Notes: generated from the letters alone by a model not told the origin. A stretch of 64,000 nucleotides of DNA from Parvibaculaceae bacterium Mf 1.05b.01 (GCA_000509225.1 BAOK01000001.1:2340914-2404913); one strand, 5' to 3'. Positions 8,367 through 16,360 are shown, counted from the first letter of the stretch. Translations and numbers: made by a program.

Positions 8367-9293
8367 CTATGGGTTTTTCTGGGCCTCTATCCTGTCTTCG
8401 ATGGCACCGATTTCGCGACGCGCAATTTCGGGAAATTCCATCGGAAGGAAATGTGACGCCGTGCCAAGACGCAAGATGGTGCCCTGTTTGTCCTGACGCC
8501 CAATAATTTGCGGCGCGTCTCCCCGGCAGGTCGACCCCGCCCCTGCGTAAACAAGACTGATGGGGCATTTAACTTTGTGCAGCGCCACAAACGTATCGTG
8601 CTCATGCCCTCGGAAATTGGCAGCTTCCCAGGCTGGCGCGCAGGTCAGCTCCACCTCACCGCTCGGCAGATCACGGGTTCCACCCTCGACATAGTCAGCA
8701 ATCATCTCGACCGGCCAGGAGGTAAAGGCCCCACGGCCCGTATATTTTTCCACCATGGTTGCACGATCAGGAAACACAGACCTGCGGCGTTCAGCCCCCG
8801 TCGCCAGATCATGAGGGCCCAAACCAATGCCGAGCTTTCGCATCCACTGCAGAAGCCGCCCTTGATTGCGGCGGATCATGACGGGATCGAGCAGCACAAG
8901 ACCCCGCACCAGATCCGGTCGCCGTGCGGCTGCGAGAATGCTCGTGGTTCCGCCCATGGAATGGCCTGCCAGCAACACTGGCCCGCCCGCGTCATCAGCA
9001 AACCGTTCGAGGTGCGCCACCAGATCATCGCTATAGCGATACCAGCTGCGCTGTGTCCGCGGGTTGGCGGTGAGGGTGGTTTGACCATGACCCCGCGCAT
9101 CCCAGGCACGTATATGGAACCGGTCAGCGAGCGGCGACAGGAGTTTGCGGTAGGTCAGGCCGTTAAACCCATTGGCGTGGGCGAAGTGGAGCGGCGGCAG
9201 ACCTTCGCCCGTCTTCCACTCGAGATAGGACTGCGCACCTTCCGCCCGCTCAAAACTTGCGCGGACAGGTTCGGCAGATAAGGGACTCGACAT
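8367..9293 (-). CDS. Alpha/beta hydrolase
   Basis: 308 residues from ATG 9293; GTG 9299 is an alternative start and neither has a strong ribosome site. It shows HANGFNG (oxyanion region), WDARGHGQT, the nucleophile motif GHSMGG, and a late His (ASHFLPMEFPE). The fold covers esterases, epoxide hydrolases and C-C hydrolases, and no more specific role can be supported. It is the last gene of a minus-strand series with another hydrolase and two crotonases upstream. Confidence 0.83.
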   Translation of the reverse strand: MSSPLSAEPVRASFERAEGAQSYLEWKTGEGLPPLHFAHANGFNGLTYRKLLSPLADRFHIRAWDARGHGQTTLTANPRTQRSWYRYSDDLVAHLERFADDAGGPVLLAGHSMGGTTSILAAARRPDLVRGLVLLDPVMIRRNQGRLLQWMRKLGIGLGPHDLATGAERRRSVFPDRATMVEKYTGRGAFTSWPVEMIADYVEGGTRDLPSGEVELTCAPAWEAANFRGHEHDTFVALHKVKCPISLVYAGAGSTCRGDAPQIIGRQDKQGTILRLGTASHFLPMEFPEIARREIGAIEDRIEAQKNP

Positions 9294-9311
9294 GTTCACG
9301 TAGGGGCACTT

Positions 9312-10493
9312 TCAAGCTTCTAATAGAGACTTTCTTCTCAACCAGTCTGTGACGACACCAACAGCGGCCATCATCTTGTCCGGCTGGCCGATATAATAGT
9401 GGGTCGCGCCGTCAATCACATGAAACTCTTTGTCGTCATGCTGTACACCGGCTAACAGCCGCTTTGCATGGCTTGGGGTGCATCCATCGTCTGCGCTGTT
9501 TTCAATGACAAGAATGGGTACCGTAACGTCACCGGCGCATTCCGGCCCCTTGGCGCGGGAATGCTCAATGGACCATTGGGAGAGCCAGGCGCGTAGAGAA
9601 CAAAAACGGGCAAGACCCGCCGGCATCATGTTGACGGTCTTTGGGTCGCCCATAAAGCACCAATTCGGGCCCTTGCGGTCATTTGGATCGACATTCAGGT
9701 CCAACCAACGCGGGTCTGCCATGGTGCCATGAACGACAAAGCCAAATTCCTCCTTGGGAAGCCCTGCGCGCTTTAATTCATCCAGCTTGTTCCAAACGAA
9801 ATCGTCGATCCGTTTTGATCGGGCCACCTGCGCTGCCCTGTATCGTTCCACATAAGCGTCTGCGTAGGTTGGCTGGTTCGGATTGTCGGGATCGTAGAGG
9901 TTGAGGTCGACCTCTCTCTTTGTGAGGTCGTTTTCATCAATGATCGAGGCGTCTAACCATTCGGTCAGAATGATCGCCCGGCTTACATGGGCAGCAAGCT
10001 GAAGCACCGCGTCCGCAGGGATCAATGCTGCCCCCACAACATCAACAGGGTCACCCGCCGGCGTCGCGGTGATGGTCGGCTTCTCTGCCTGAGATTGATA
10101 GAACATGGACAGCGAACCGCCGCCGGACCATCCAGCAAGGATCACTTTCTTAAAGCCGAGCTTCTCTTTGGCATATTTGATGTACTGCCCAAGATCGAGA
10201 ATGACCTTTTCCATGATGAGCGCCGTATCATTATGAGGATAGCGGCTCCCACAACACAGACAGTGGATCCCGGCAGCGGCCAGGGCATTGGGCATGGGCA
10301 ACAGGTTCATGGTGCCCGTGGGATGCATGAAGATGAGCACGGTGTCGGAGTCCACACCCTTTGGCTTCAGGTATTGCCCCTCAACCACGATCGTATCCAA
10401 TGCCCCCGCATAGGTTTCCTTAAAGGCTGATTTTTCCTGCCAATGTAAAAAGATGGGACGGCGTTCAACCTCATGTGGTGCTGCTTCTGTCAT
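9312..10493 (-). CDS. Alpha/beta hydrolase family protein
   Basis: 393 residues, longer than a minimal alpha/beta hydrolase. Visible are FMHPTGTMNLLPMPNALA, then the nucleophile elbow AGWSGGGSLS, and near the end VIDGATHYYIGQP with the probable catalytic His. It abuts the crotonase gene (10494) with no gap, indicating one operon. The context of fatty-acyl-CoA enzymes suggests an ester- or thioester-linked substrate, but this is inference. Confidence 0.8.
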   Translation of the reverse strand: MTEAAPHEVERRPIFLHWQEKSAFKETYAGALDTIVVEGQYLKPKGVDSDTVLIFMHPTGTMNLLPMPNALAAAGIHCLCCGSRYPHNDTALIMEKVILDLGQYIKYAKEKLGFKKVILAGWSGGGSLSMFYQSQAEKPTITATPAGDPVDVVGAALIPADAVLQLAAHVSRAIILTEWLDASIIDENDLTKREVDLNLYDPDNPNQPTYADAYVERYRAAQVARSKRIDDFVWNKLDELKRAGLPKEEFGFVVHGTMADPRWLDLNVDPNDRKGPNWCFMGDPKTVNMMPAGLARFCSLRAWLSQWSIEHSRAKGPECAGDVTVPILVIENSADDGCTPSHAKRLLAGVQHDDKEFHVIDGATHYYIGQPDKMMAAVGVVTDWLRRKSLLEA

Positions 10494-11372
10494 TTAGTCC
10501 TCCACAAGGTTTCCGTTGGCATCCCGAATCTCAGGACCGTTCACCCGGACCCGCCCGTCGCCGAATTTTCCGTCGCGCTCCCTGAAGGCTTCTTTCAGGC
10601 CTTTCTCAGCGGCATTCTGTCTGAATGTTTCGGCAGCTTTGGCGCGGTGGCCGCGGGCATCATTTTCGCAGGCGAGCCGTTGAAGGGTTCTCGCTCCCAT
10701 CAGCTCCAACCCCAAATTGACCACACGTTTCTGCGTGGTCAGCAGATCCGGATCGATCATCGAGAGCCGGTCCGCAAGGCCTTCCACTTCTGCTTCCAGC
10801 ATGTCCGCAGGTACCGACTTCATAACAAGCCCGATCTCTTGTGCTTCTTTGCCTGTGATGCTGTCCCCGGTGAGCAGCAGGCGCTTCGCCCATTGCGGAC
10901 CACAATGATAGAGCCACATTTGATTGGGCAGGGAGCCCAGATCGCGCGCGGGCGGAAAAGCAATCACCGCGTCATCGGCAGCAATCACCATGTCGCTCAG
11001 AAAGGCGATATCGGTGCCTCCTGCCAGGCAGCGTCCGTGCAGTTGCGCAATGACCGGTTTGTGCATGTCAAAAATCGCCATTCGAAAGCGCTGCTGCCGT
11101 TCCAACTGCCAGATGTCGTCGTCAATGCTGGAGGCACCTCGGAGATTACGATCCCGATCACGCGGTGCCGCGCCTGCGAGGTCATAGCCCGCACAGAAAT
11201 CCTGCCCTGCGCCTCTCAGGATGACGGAGTGCACGTCCCGATCATTGTCCGCATCCCAAAGCGCCTCGCTCAACAGGCGTTGCACTTCGTACGAAAGAGC
11301 ATTTCGTTTTTCAGGGCGGTTGAGCGTCAGACGCATGCGGCCCCGGTCAACCTCTACCTCGACATCTGCCAT
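10494..11372 (-). CDS. Enoyl-CoA hydratase/isomerase family (crotonase) protein
   Basis: 292 residues with the crotonase signature NRPEKRNALSYEVQ and the oxyanion/CoA region GAGQDFCAGYDL. At the two catalytic Glu positions of classical hydratases the sequence has Asp (LAGGTDIAFLSD) and no acid (FPPARDLGSLP). Ordinary hydration of enoyl-CoA is therefore doubtful. Isomerase, dehalogenase, thioesterase or C-C lyase variants of the superfamily are possible. Directly adjacent to the hydrolase gene and 38 bp after the second crotonase. Confidence 0.8.
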   Translation of the reverse strand: MADVEVEVDRGRMRLTLNRPEKRNALSYEVQRLLSEALWDADNDRDVHSVILRGAGQDFCAGYDLAGAAPRDRDRNLRGASSIDDDIWQLERQQRFRMAIFDMHKPVIAQLHGRCLAGGTDIAFLSDMVIAADDAVIAFPPARDLGSLPNQMWLYHCGPQWAKRLLLTGDSITGKEAQEIGLVMKSVPADMLEAEVEGLADRLSMIDPDLLTTQKRVVNLGLELMGARTLQRLACENDARGHRAKAAETFRQNAAEKGLKEAFRERDGKFGDGRVRVNGPEIRDANGNLVED

Positions 11373-11410
11373 GAGACTGGCCTTCCGGTTAGGGGTGTCT
11401 GGTCGTCGTT

Positions 11411-12211
11411 TTATCGAAAGTTCGCAGGGCGTTTTTCAAGGAACGCATTTACGGCTTCCTCATGCTCCGGCGTTTCCCAGCACTCGTGCAGAAATTTGGT
11501 TTCAAGCTTCTGCGCGGCATCGAGATCGGTCGTCACGGCGTTTGCTGTGAGCAGTTTCTTGGTCATGCGGAGCTGGGTGTCCGGATTGGTCGCGATCTGC
11601 TCCCCAATGGCAATGGCTTTGTCCAACAGCTCGTTCGATGACACGCAATGCTCTGCGAGGCCCAAGTCGGCAGCTTCTTGCCCTGAATAGAGACGTGCGG
11701 AGAGCATCATCTCACTCGCTTTGCCCCATCCCATGCGCGAGATGAGAAAGTGACTTGAGGCAAGTTCCGGCACGATACCCATCTTCACAAACACCAGACC
11801 GAACTTCGCGGCGTCAGACGTCACGATCACGTCGAAAGGCAGGATCATGGTGACACCGATGCCGACGGCAGGGCCGTTTACCGCAGCAATCAGCGGTTTG
11901 GATTCACGCACGAGCTTGATCCAATCAACGGTTGCAGGCACGCCGCCGGAGCCACCTGCCGTGTCGTTGCCCGGGTCATTGCCATCGATGCGTGTCTTGA
12001 AGGTGCTCTCAATATCAGCGCCCGCACAGAAGCCACGGCCCGCGCCGGTCATCACAATCGAGCCAATGCTTTTGTCCCCATTAGCTGTCTCAATTGCGTG
12101 GGCCAGCTCTTCCATCATCTGCGGTGTCCAGGCATTCAACCTGTCCGGGCGGTTCAGTGTGATGAGCGCAATGGTGCCCTTGGTCTCGTAGATGATCTGT
12201 TCGTATGTCAT
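11411..12211 (-). CDS. Crotonase protein, delta3,delta2-enoyl-CoA isomerase-like
   Basis: 266 residues. TLNRPDRLNAWTPQMMEEL and GAGRGFCAGADI are clear crotonase motifs. The hydratase glutamates are absent (GIGVTMILPFDV, FGLVFVKMG), but the GIVPELASS segment supplies a Glu at the place used by enoyl-CoA isomerases. A role in shifting double bases during unsaturated acyl-CoA degradation is the best guess: moving a double bond into the position needed for beta-oxidation. First gene of the run 12211 to 9312. Confidence 0.83.
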   Translation of the reverse strand: MTYEQIIYETKGTIALITLNRPDRLNAWTPQMMEELAHAIETANGDKSIGSIVMTGAGRGFCAGADIESTFKTRIDGNDPGNDTAGGSGGVPATVDWIKLVRESKPLIAAVNGPAVGIGVTMILPFDVIVTSDAAKFGLVFVKMGIVPELASSHFLISRMGWGKASEMMLSARLYSGQEAADLGLAEHCVSSNELLDKAIAIGEQIATNPDTQLRMTKKLLTANAVTTDLDAAQKLETKFLHECWETPEHEEAVNAFLEKRPANFR

Positions 12212-12293
12212 CTGTTCCTCCCCAGGATATGTTTTTGTTGAGGGAAGTGTAGCGGGCGTTGCTCAGCAAGGCGAGCCATGTAGGTCGGAGATA

Positions 12294-12899
12294 TCACGCC
12301 TGCTCTTTGAGGGCGTCCTCCAGCATGTCGAGCCTGTCCTGGCCCCAGAAAAATTCATTGCCAAGACAATAAGACGGCGCGCCAAAGAGCCCTCGGTCAA
12401 TCGCCTCCTGTGTGTTTTGTTTGATTGCATCAGAGATATCTGAGCGCGACGCTGCGTCAACAACCGCTGCACCGTCCAACCCATTTTCGTTTGCAATCAT
12501 GGCGACCATTTCTGGGTCGGCAATGTTGCGCTCTTCTTCCCAAACAGCGCGCATCAAAGCGTCCGCCAGTTGACCGGCGGTTTCTTCACCGGCCTCCCGA
12601 ATTGCCACGAGAACGGCGCCATCTGCCAATCGCGGATTGACCGGCCAATGCGCCGGATCGAAGTTCATGGGCAGTCCGCGCTTTGTGCTCCAGCGTTTCA
12701 TCTCTATTTTCCGCCAGGCCTGTCGCTGGGGCGGACGCTGACCAGCCGGAAGACCGCCGGTGGCTTCGAATAAGGTGAGGAGATTGGTTGGTTTGTGATG
12801 GACCTTCACATCGCAGCGTTTTGCCAGATCCCGAAAGGCGCGTGACCCAACGTAACTCCAGGTGGAGAGTGTCGAGAAATAATAGTCAATGTCCTCCAT
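12294..12899 (-). CDS. 2-hydroxychromene-2-carboxylate isomerase-like (DsbA/GST-kappa fold) protein
   Basis: 201 residues. The start IDYYFSTLSTWSYVGSRAF has the S-x-x-S-x-W-x-Y active-site region of HCCA isomerases, and DRGLFGAPSYCLGNEFFWGQDRL is their typical C-terminal motif (G-x-P-x-F/Y ... FWGQDR). The family is glutathione-dependent and acts in naphthalene-type aromatic degradation, but many members have unknown substrates. It lies upstream of the crotonase genes with an 82-bp gap. Confidence 0.85.
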   Translation of the reverse strand: MEDIDYYFSTLSTWSYVGSRAFRDLAKRCDVKVHHKPTNLLTLFEATGGLPAGQRPPQRQAWRKIEMKRWSTKRGLPMNFDPAHWPVNPRLADGAVLVAIREAGEETAGQLADALMRAVWEEERNIADPEMVAMIANENGLDGAAVVDAASRSDISDAIKQNTQEAIDRGLFGAPSYCLGNEFFWGQDRLDMLEDALKEQA

Positions 12900-13047
12900 A
12901 GGCCGCGCCTCCTGTCCTTTGTCTTTCGCTCCGAAAACCTAGCACACGCCTCAAAATGGACGCGATTAGTCCCTATATTAGAAGAGACAAATGATGAAAC
13001 GAAAGCGCCCAGCACCGATGACCGGGCGACGAAGAGAGGAGGCACAA

Positions 13048-13479
13048 GTGGCCTATATTGACAAGACCCTGGCGCAGGGCGAACACATACTCGCGCGAGG
13101 GCATTTTCACTGGACCTATAGTATAACGTCGTGGATGTGGCTGCTCATTGCCGGGTGGGCCTTGATTGGGATCTACATGTTTTTTTCCCGGCAGATCCGC
13201 AAGTGGACGACAGAGCTTGTCGTCACCAACAGGCGGTTTGTCTTCAAACGCGGCGTGCTCAATATCAAAACAGATGAGTTCACCGCCAACCGCATTCAGG
13301 CGATCACCCTTTCGCAGCCTTGGCTCGGAAGATTGCTTGGTTATGGCCAACTGAATATTCGGGGGGAAGAGATCGGGCAGTTCGGTTTGCCGGTTATCGC
13401 CGATCCGCTGGCCTTTCGAAAAGCGCTTATCTCGTCTGCTGAGGGCGCGAACAGCGCCAAGCTGCCAGCGGCAGCTTGA
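13048..13479 (+). CDS. PH-domain (bPH2-like) membrane protein
   Basis: 143 residues from GTG 13048, chosen because a strong AGAGGAGG site stands five bases upstream; the open frame extends back to 12991. It has two closely spaced hydrophobic segments near the N-terminus, then TTELVVTNRRFVFKRGVLN and ANRIQAITLSQPWLGRLLGYG, the standard bacterial PH (YdbT/YdbS-like) pattern. Probably membrane-anchored with a cytoplasmic PH domain. Function unknown. Confidence 0.82.
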   Translation: MAYIDKTLAQGEHILARGHFHWTYSITSWMWLLIAGWALIGIYMFFSRQIRKWTTELVVTNRRFVFKRGVLNIKTDEFTANRIQAITLSQPWLGRLLGYGQLNIRGEEIGQFGLPVIADPLAFRKALISSAEGANSAKLPAAA

Positions 13480-13486
13480 CCCAGCG

Positions 13487-13696
13487 TCATCCTTCCAACG
13501 CAATATCCTGGGCTGCCATGCGTCCATTGTCGGCCTCGGTGAGCTGATAGCTCACCTTTTGTCCATCTCGGAGCGTCGTGAGCCCAGCTTGCTGAACTGC
13601 CGTGATATGGACAAATGCATCTTTGCCACCGTCTTCTGGTTCAATAAAGCCAAAGCCTTTTGTTGAGTTGAACCATTTTACAGTTCCCGTCGGCAT
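13487..13696 (-). CDS. Cold-shock domain protein (CspA family)
   Basis: 69 residues from ATG 13696, preceded by GGAG. The whole chain is one cold-shock OB fold with RNP1 (KGFGFI) and RNP2 (DAFVHI). It binds single-stranded RNA or DNA as a chaperone. An ATG 21 bases upstream would add seven residues not typical of the family. Converges on the PH-domain gene; a candidate small RNA lies just upstream on the same strand. Confidence 0.93.
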   Translation of the reverse strand: MPTGTVKWFNSTKGFGFIEPEDGGKDAFVHITAVQQAGLTTLRDGQKVSYQLTEADNGRMAAQDIALEG

Positions 13697-13793
13697 TTTT
13701 GTCTCGCTCCATGTCACAGTTCAGGTGTCCTGCAGAAAATGGAACTAGACCATGACAGGCGTTTGACAATGGCTCGCAAACAAACGTGAAAAG

Positions 13794-13822
13794 AAAAACC
13801 CCCGCCAGTTGCCTAGCGAGGG
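13794..13822 (-). terminator. Intrinsic terminator of the candidate small RNA
   Basis: Minus-strand stem CCCTCGCTAG (13813-13822) pairs with CTGGCGGGGG (13799-13808) around a GCAA loop, followed by TTTTTC. No coding gene ends just before it on this strand, which is why a separate transcript is proposed. Confidence 0.85.
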
Positions 13823-13905
13823 TTCTTGGCGCAGCTGCGAAGCGCGCCTCACACGATAAGACCTATTCCCCCGAGTAGGTCTCCTCGTACGTCTTTCGAA
13901 AACTT
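13794..13905 (-). ncRNA. Candidate small RNA upstream of the cold-shock gene
   Basis: Between the terminator of the acidic-protein gene (13999-14032) and the cold-shock gene lie three successive minus-strand hairpins and no plausible reading frame. Hairpin 1 is AGACCTA/TAGGTCT at 13859-13882 with a G-rich loop CTCGGGGGAA. Hairpin 2 is GGCGC/GCGCC at 13828-13848. Hairpin 3 at 13799-13822 has a 10-bp stem with one G-U pair, a GCAA tetraloop and a T5 tract: a textbook terminator. The 5' end is a guess; no known RNA family was recognised. Confidence 0.55.
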
Positions 13906-13998
13906 CAGCCGATATGATTAGTCATAGCTACGGTATTCGTCCAGTGCGCATTTGCAACACTTTGTCTGAAATCAAATCCTGCGGGGCACAAAACGGAA

Positions 13999-14032
13999 AA
14001 GACCTCCGTGGACGAATGTCCTCGGAGGTCTT
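13999..14032 (-). terminator. Terminator of the acidic-repeat protein gene
   Basis: A 10-bp perfect stem AAGACCTCCG/CGGAGGTCTT (13999-14008 with 14023-14032) is followed on the minus strand by TTTTCCGTTTT, 34 bases beyond the stop codon of 14066-14317. Confidence 0.8.
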
Positions 14033-14065
14033 CTGACCAATCTCATCTAGCCGTTATAGGCCGGA

Positions 14066-14317
14066 TCAATAGTCATCCATCTCGTCTTCGATCTCGTCCA
14101 TTTCGTCTTCGAAATCTTCCTCGATCTCATCCATTTCATCCTCGAAGTCTTCTTCGATCTCATCCATTTCATCTTCGAAGTCTTCTTCGGCTTCAATCTC
14201 GTCTAGCTCTGCTTCGAGATCATCATATTCGTCCGCCATTGCCGCGCCCGACAGGCCAACAAATGGAAGTGTCATCAATGCGAGAGCAGCGACAAAAAGT
14301 TTCACCCAATCACTCAT
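14066..14317 (-). CDS. Exported all-acidic hendecad-repeat protein
   Basis: 83 residues from ATG 14317, with AAAGG nine bases upstream. A signal peptide ends near GAAMA-DE. The mature part, about 55 residues, contains no Lys, Arg or His and is mostly Glu and Asp. It has three perfect copies of the 11-residue unit EDFEDEMDEIE. Phe, Met and Ile recur at 4-3-4 spacing, the hydrophobic pattern of a hendecad coiled coil. No family is recognised; a periplasmic metal-binding or charge-based partner role can be imagined but not shown. Confidence 0.72.
   Translation of the reverse strand: MSDWVKLFVAALALMTLPFVGLSGAAMADEYDDLEAELDEIEAEEDFEDEMDEIEEDFEDEMDEIEEDFEDEMDEIEDEMDDY
14090..14188. repeat. Three tandem 33-bp coding repeats
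   Basis: Units at 14090-14122, 14123-14155 and 14156-14188 encode the 11-residue acidic repeat. Units 1 and 3 differ at four bases, all at positions spaced by multiples of three and silent. Units 2 and 3 differ at one silent base. Confidence 0.9.
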
Positions 14318-14390
14318 CCCCAAATACCTTTCCCAGTTTTAGGTACCCCTGAAACGAAACTGTCACATTTGGGATGCGGCCTGTCCAGAA

Positions 14391-14422
14391 AAGAAAAGCC
14401 CCACCGAAAATTCGGCGAGGCT
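14391..14422 (-). terminator. Terminator of the long-chain acyl-CoA dehydrogenase gene
   Basis: An 11-bp stem (14397-14407 with 14412-14422, two G-U pairs, 4-nt loop) is followed on the minus strand by TTTTCTTTTC, 30 bases after the gene's stop codon. Confidence 0.85.
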
Positions 14423-14452
14423 CTGCTTATTTTGGCCGATGTTCCGGAGCGC

Positions 14453-15610
14453 CTAGAGCGTGCGGGAAATCAACACTTTCATGATTTCGTTTGTGCCGCC
14501 GTAAATCTTCTGCACACGGGCATCCCGGTACATGCGGGCAATGGGGTATTCGTTCATGTATCCATAGCCGCCGTGGAGCTGAAGACATTCGTCCACCACT
14601 TCGCACTGCATATCAGACACCCAATATTTTGCCATTGATGCTGTCGCCGCATCTAGCTTGCCTTCCAACAAGAGGCCGGTGCAGTGATCTGTGAATACAC
14701 GCGCGACTGTTGTTTTCGTCTTCGCCTCAGCAAGTTTGAACTGTGTGTTCTGAAAATCCATCACAGCCTGACCGAAGGCTTTGCGCTCCTTCACATAGTC
14801 AACGGTCTGCTCCAGCGCTGCTTCCATCATGGCAACACCCTGCAGGCCAATCTGCAGCCGCTCAGAGGCAAGTTGCTGCATCAGCTGGATGAAGCCCTGG
14901 CCCTCTTCCGTCCCCAGAAGGTTGGATGTGGGCACCCGGACATTGTCAAAAAACAATTCGGAGGTGTCCTGGCTCTTCTGGCCGATCTTGTCGAGATTGC
15001 GACCGCGGCGGAAGCCTTCGACTTCGTCGGTCTCAACCACAACAAGCGACGTTCCCTTGGCGCCAGCGCTTGGGTCTGTCTTCGATACAACAATGATCAG
15101 ATTTGCCTGTTGACCATTGGTGATGAAAGTCTTCGATCCGTTGATCACATATTCATTGCCATCAAGTTTCGCGGTCGTCTTGATGTTCTGCAGGTCCGAT
15201 CCGGTTCCCGGTTCGGTCATGGCGATGGCACCAACAAGCTCGCCGCTCGCCATTTTTGGCAGCCAGCGCTGTTTCTGTTCTTCAGAGCCATAGTGCACGA
15301 TGTAAGGGGCGATGATGGCGTTGTGGAGCGATGCCCCAAAACCGGTGATGCCCTTTTTCCCGAACTGGTCGATCAGCATGGCTTCATGGGCAAAGCTACC
15401 GCCGGCACCGCCATATTCCTCGGGAACAGACGCGCAGAGAATGCCTGCCTCGCCGGCCTTGTACCAAACATCCCGATCGACGATTTCGTTCTTCTCCCAA
15501 CTGTCGACGTGGGGAGCGAGTTCTTTCTCGCAGAATTTTCCAACCGCGTCGGCGAAGATCTCAACATCTTCTGTCATCCAGGCTGGCTTTTCGACTTGCA
15601 GTACAGACAT
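14453..15610 (-). CDS. Acyl-CoA dehydrogenase, long-chain type
   Basis: 385 residues from ATG 15610 (GGGAG upstream); a 26-residue open extension before it looks non-coding. FAD motifs IAMTEPGTGSDLQNIKTTA and KTFITNGQ are clear. The C-terminus VQKIYGGTNEIMKVLISRTL carries Gly where medium-chain enzymes have the catalytic Glu, the pattern of the long-chain/isovaleryl branch, whose base lies elsewhere. It catalyses the first step of beta-oxidation with ETF as acceptor. The MerR gene upstream on the same strand may regulate it. Confidence 0.9.
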   Translation of the reverse strand: MSVLQVEKPAWMTEDVEIFADAVGKFCEKELAPHVDSWEKNEIVDRDVWYKAGEAGILCASVPEEYGGAGGSFAHEAMLIDQFGKKGITGFGASLHNAIIAPYIVHYGSEEQKQRWLPKMASGELVGAIAMTEPGTGSDLQNIKTTAKLDGNEYVINGSKTFITNGQQANLIIVVSKTDPSAGAKGTSLVVVETDEVEGFRRGRNLDKIGQKSQDTSELFFDNVRVPTSNLLGTEEGQGFIQLMQQLASERLQIGLQGVAMMEAALEQTVDYVKERKAFGQAVMDFQNTQFKLAEAKTKTTVARVFTDHCTGLLLEGKLDAATASMAKYWVSDMQCEVVDECLQLHGGYGYMNEYPIARMYRDARVQKIYGGTNEIMKVLISRTL

Positions 15611-15790
15611 TTGATTTGAACTCCCAGGTCCCCCCGGGACCAAATTGACTAATGTGGATTCGAGTGCGGCGGTTGAGCTGGCGTGCACGGGTTTGCACGC
15701 CCCTCAATCAATCGACATATGCCGCACACAGTTCGGGCTTGGAACAATGAGCCCGTCGCGCAGTGACCCGCGCGACTGTGTTCATTTTTA

Positions 15791-16246
15791 TTAGGCTTCG
15801 CCGTCTGCCTGCTTTGCAAGCTGAAGCATGCGATCACAGCCTTCCTGAAGCAGCTCGATCTGAACGTCGATGTCCTGTTTCTGCTGCTCCAGATTGGAAA
15901 TCTGTTCACGGAATTTTTCCTGGGCGATCAGATATTGACGCTCGTCGCCATAGGTGTCGTAAAGATCAATTAGCTCTTTGATCTCGCCAAGGGAAAAACC
16001 AACGGCCTTACCACGTACGATCAGTGCCAGACGGGCACGGTCACGGGGACGATAGACCCGGGTCTGTCCCTGACGGGATGGATGAAGAAGATCCTTGTCT
16101 TCATAGAAGCGAATTGCGCGGGTGGTCACATTGAACTCATCTGCGAGCTGGGTGATGGAGAAGGTCGCATCGCCCTGTGCATCTTTTGCGGCAGCGTTTT
16201 TGTAAGTACCGGCGGCGGCGGATTCTGGTGTGCTCATCTGTTGCAT
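15791..16246 (-). CDS. MerR family transcriptional regulator
   Basis: 151 residues. After a disordered leader of about 28 residues comes the winged helix-turn-helix (SITQLADEFNVTTRAIRFYEDKDLL, read in parts), then the dimerisation coiled coil (NLEQQKQDIDVQIELLQ). The conserved Cys of metal-sensing MerR proteins are lacking; a single late Cys remains. It resembles regulators of branched-chain or fatty acid catabolism. The neighbouring dehydrogenase genes and the dyad at 16322-16358 suggest autoregulation plus control of acyl-CoA oxidation. Confidence 0.87.
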   Translation of the reverse strand: MQQMSTPESAAAGTYKNAAAKDAQGDATFSITQLADEFNVTTRAIRFYEDKDLLHPSRQGQTRVYRPRDRARLALIVRGKAVGFSLGEIKELIDLYDTYGDERQYLIAQEKFREQISNLEQQKQDIDVQIELLQEGCDRMLQLAKQADGEA

Positions 16247-16321
16247 GTTTGAAAACTCCCGGTGGCATTAAGGATCAAATTCGCAGTTTTCTGCGGTTTT
16301 CTTTTGTGATACCGACTCTAG

Positions 16322-16360
16322 TTGACGCTTACGTCAACGTCAATGGTTTCCGTTGACGTT
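16322..16360. promoter_or_regulatory. Probable MerR-family operator
   Basis: A perfect dyad TTGACG-CTTA-CGTCAA spans 16322-16337. A second dyad, CGTCAA then TTGACG, runs 16338-16358. Four TTGACG/CGTCAA hexamers in 37 bp, located 75-115 bases upstream of the MerR start codon, fit an autoregulatory operator in which TTGACG doubles as a -35 element. Confidence 0.65.

Noticed and set aside
10473-11690. 405-codon plus-strand open frame
   Set aside because: It lies antisense to two clear crotonase genes, has no ribosome site or recognisable domain, and its length reflects GC-rich codon bias of the real strand.
14090-14188. Tandem 33-bp units as a possible CRISPR array
   Set aside because: Units are contiguous with no spacers and encode a regular peptide repeat with silent variation only.
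14066-14317. Acidic protein as an EF-hand calcium-binding protein
   Set aside because: No DxDxDG loop is present; the regular hendecad pattern argues for a coiled coil instead.
14684-15619. 311-codon plus-strand open frame
   Set aside because: Fully antisense to the long-chain acyl-CoA dehydrogenase, whose motifs are unmistakable.
15690-15785. GC-rich hairpins downstream of the MerR gene as a small RNA or terminator
   Set aside because: Stems such as GTCGCGC/GCGCGAC exist but no T tract or promoter supports a transcript.
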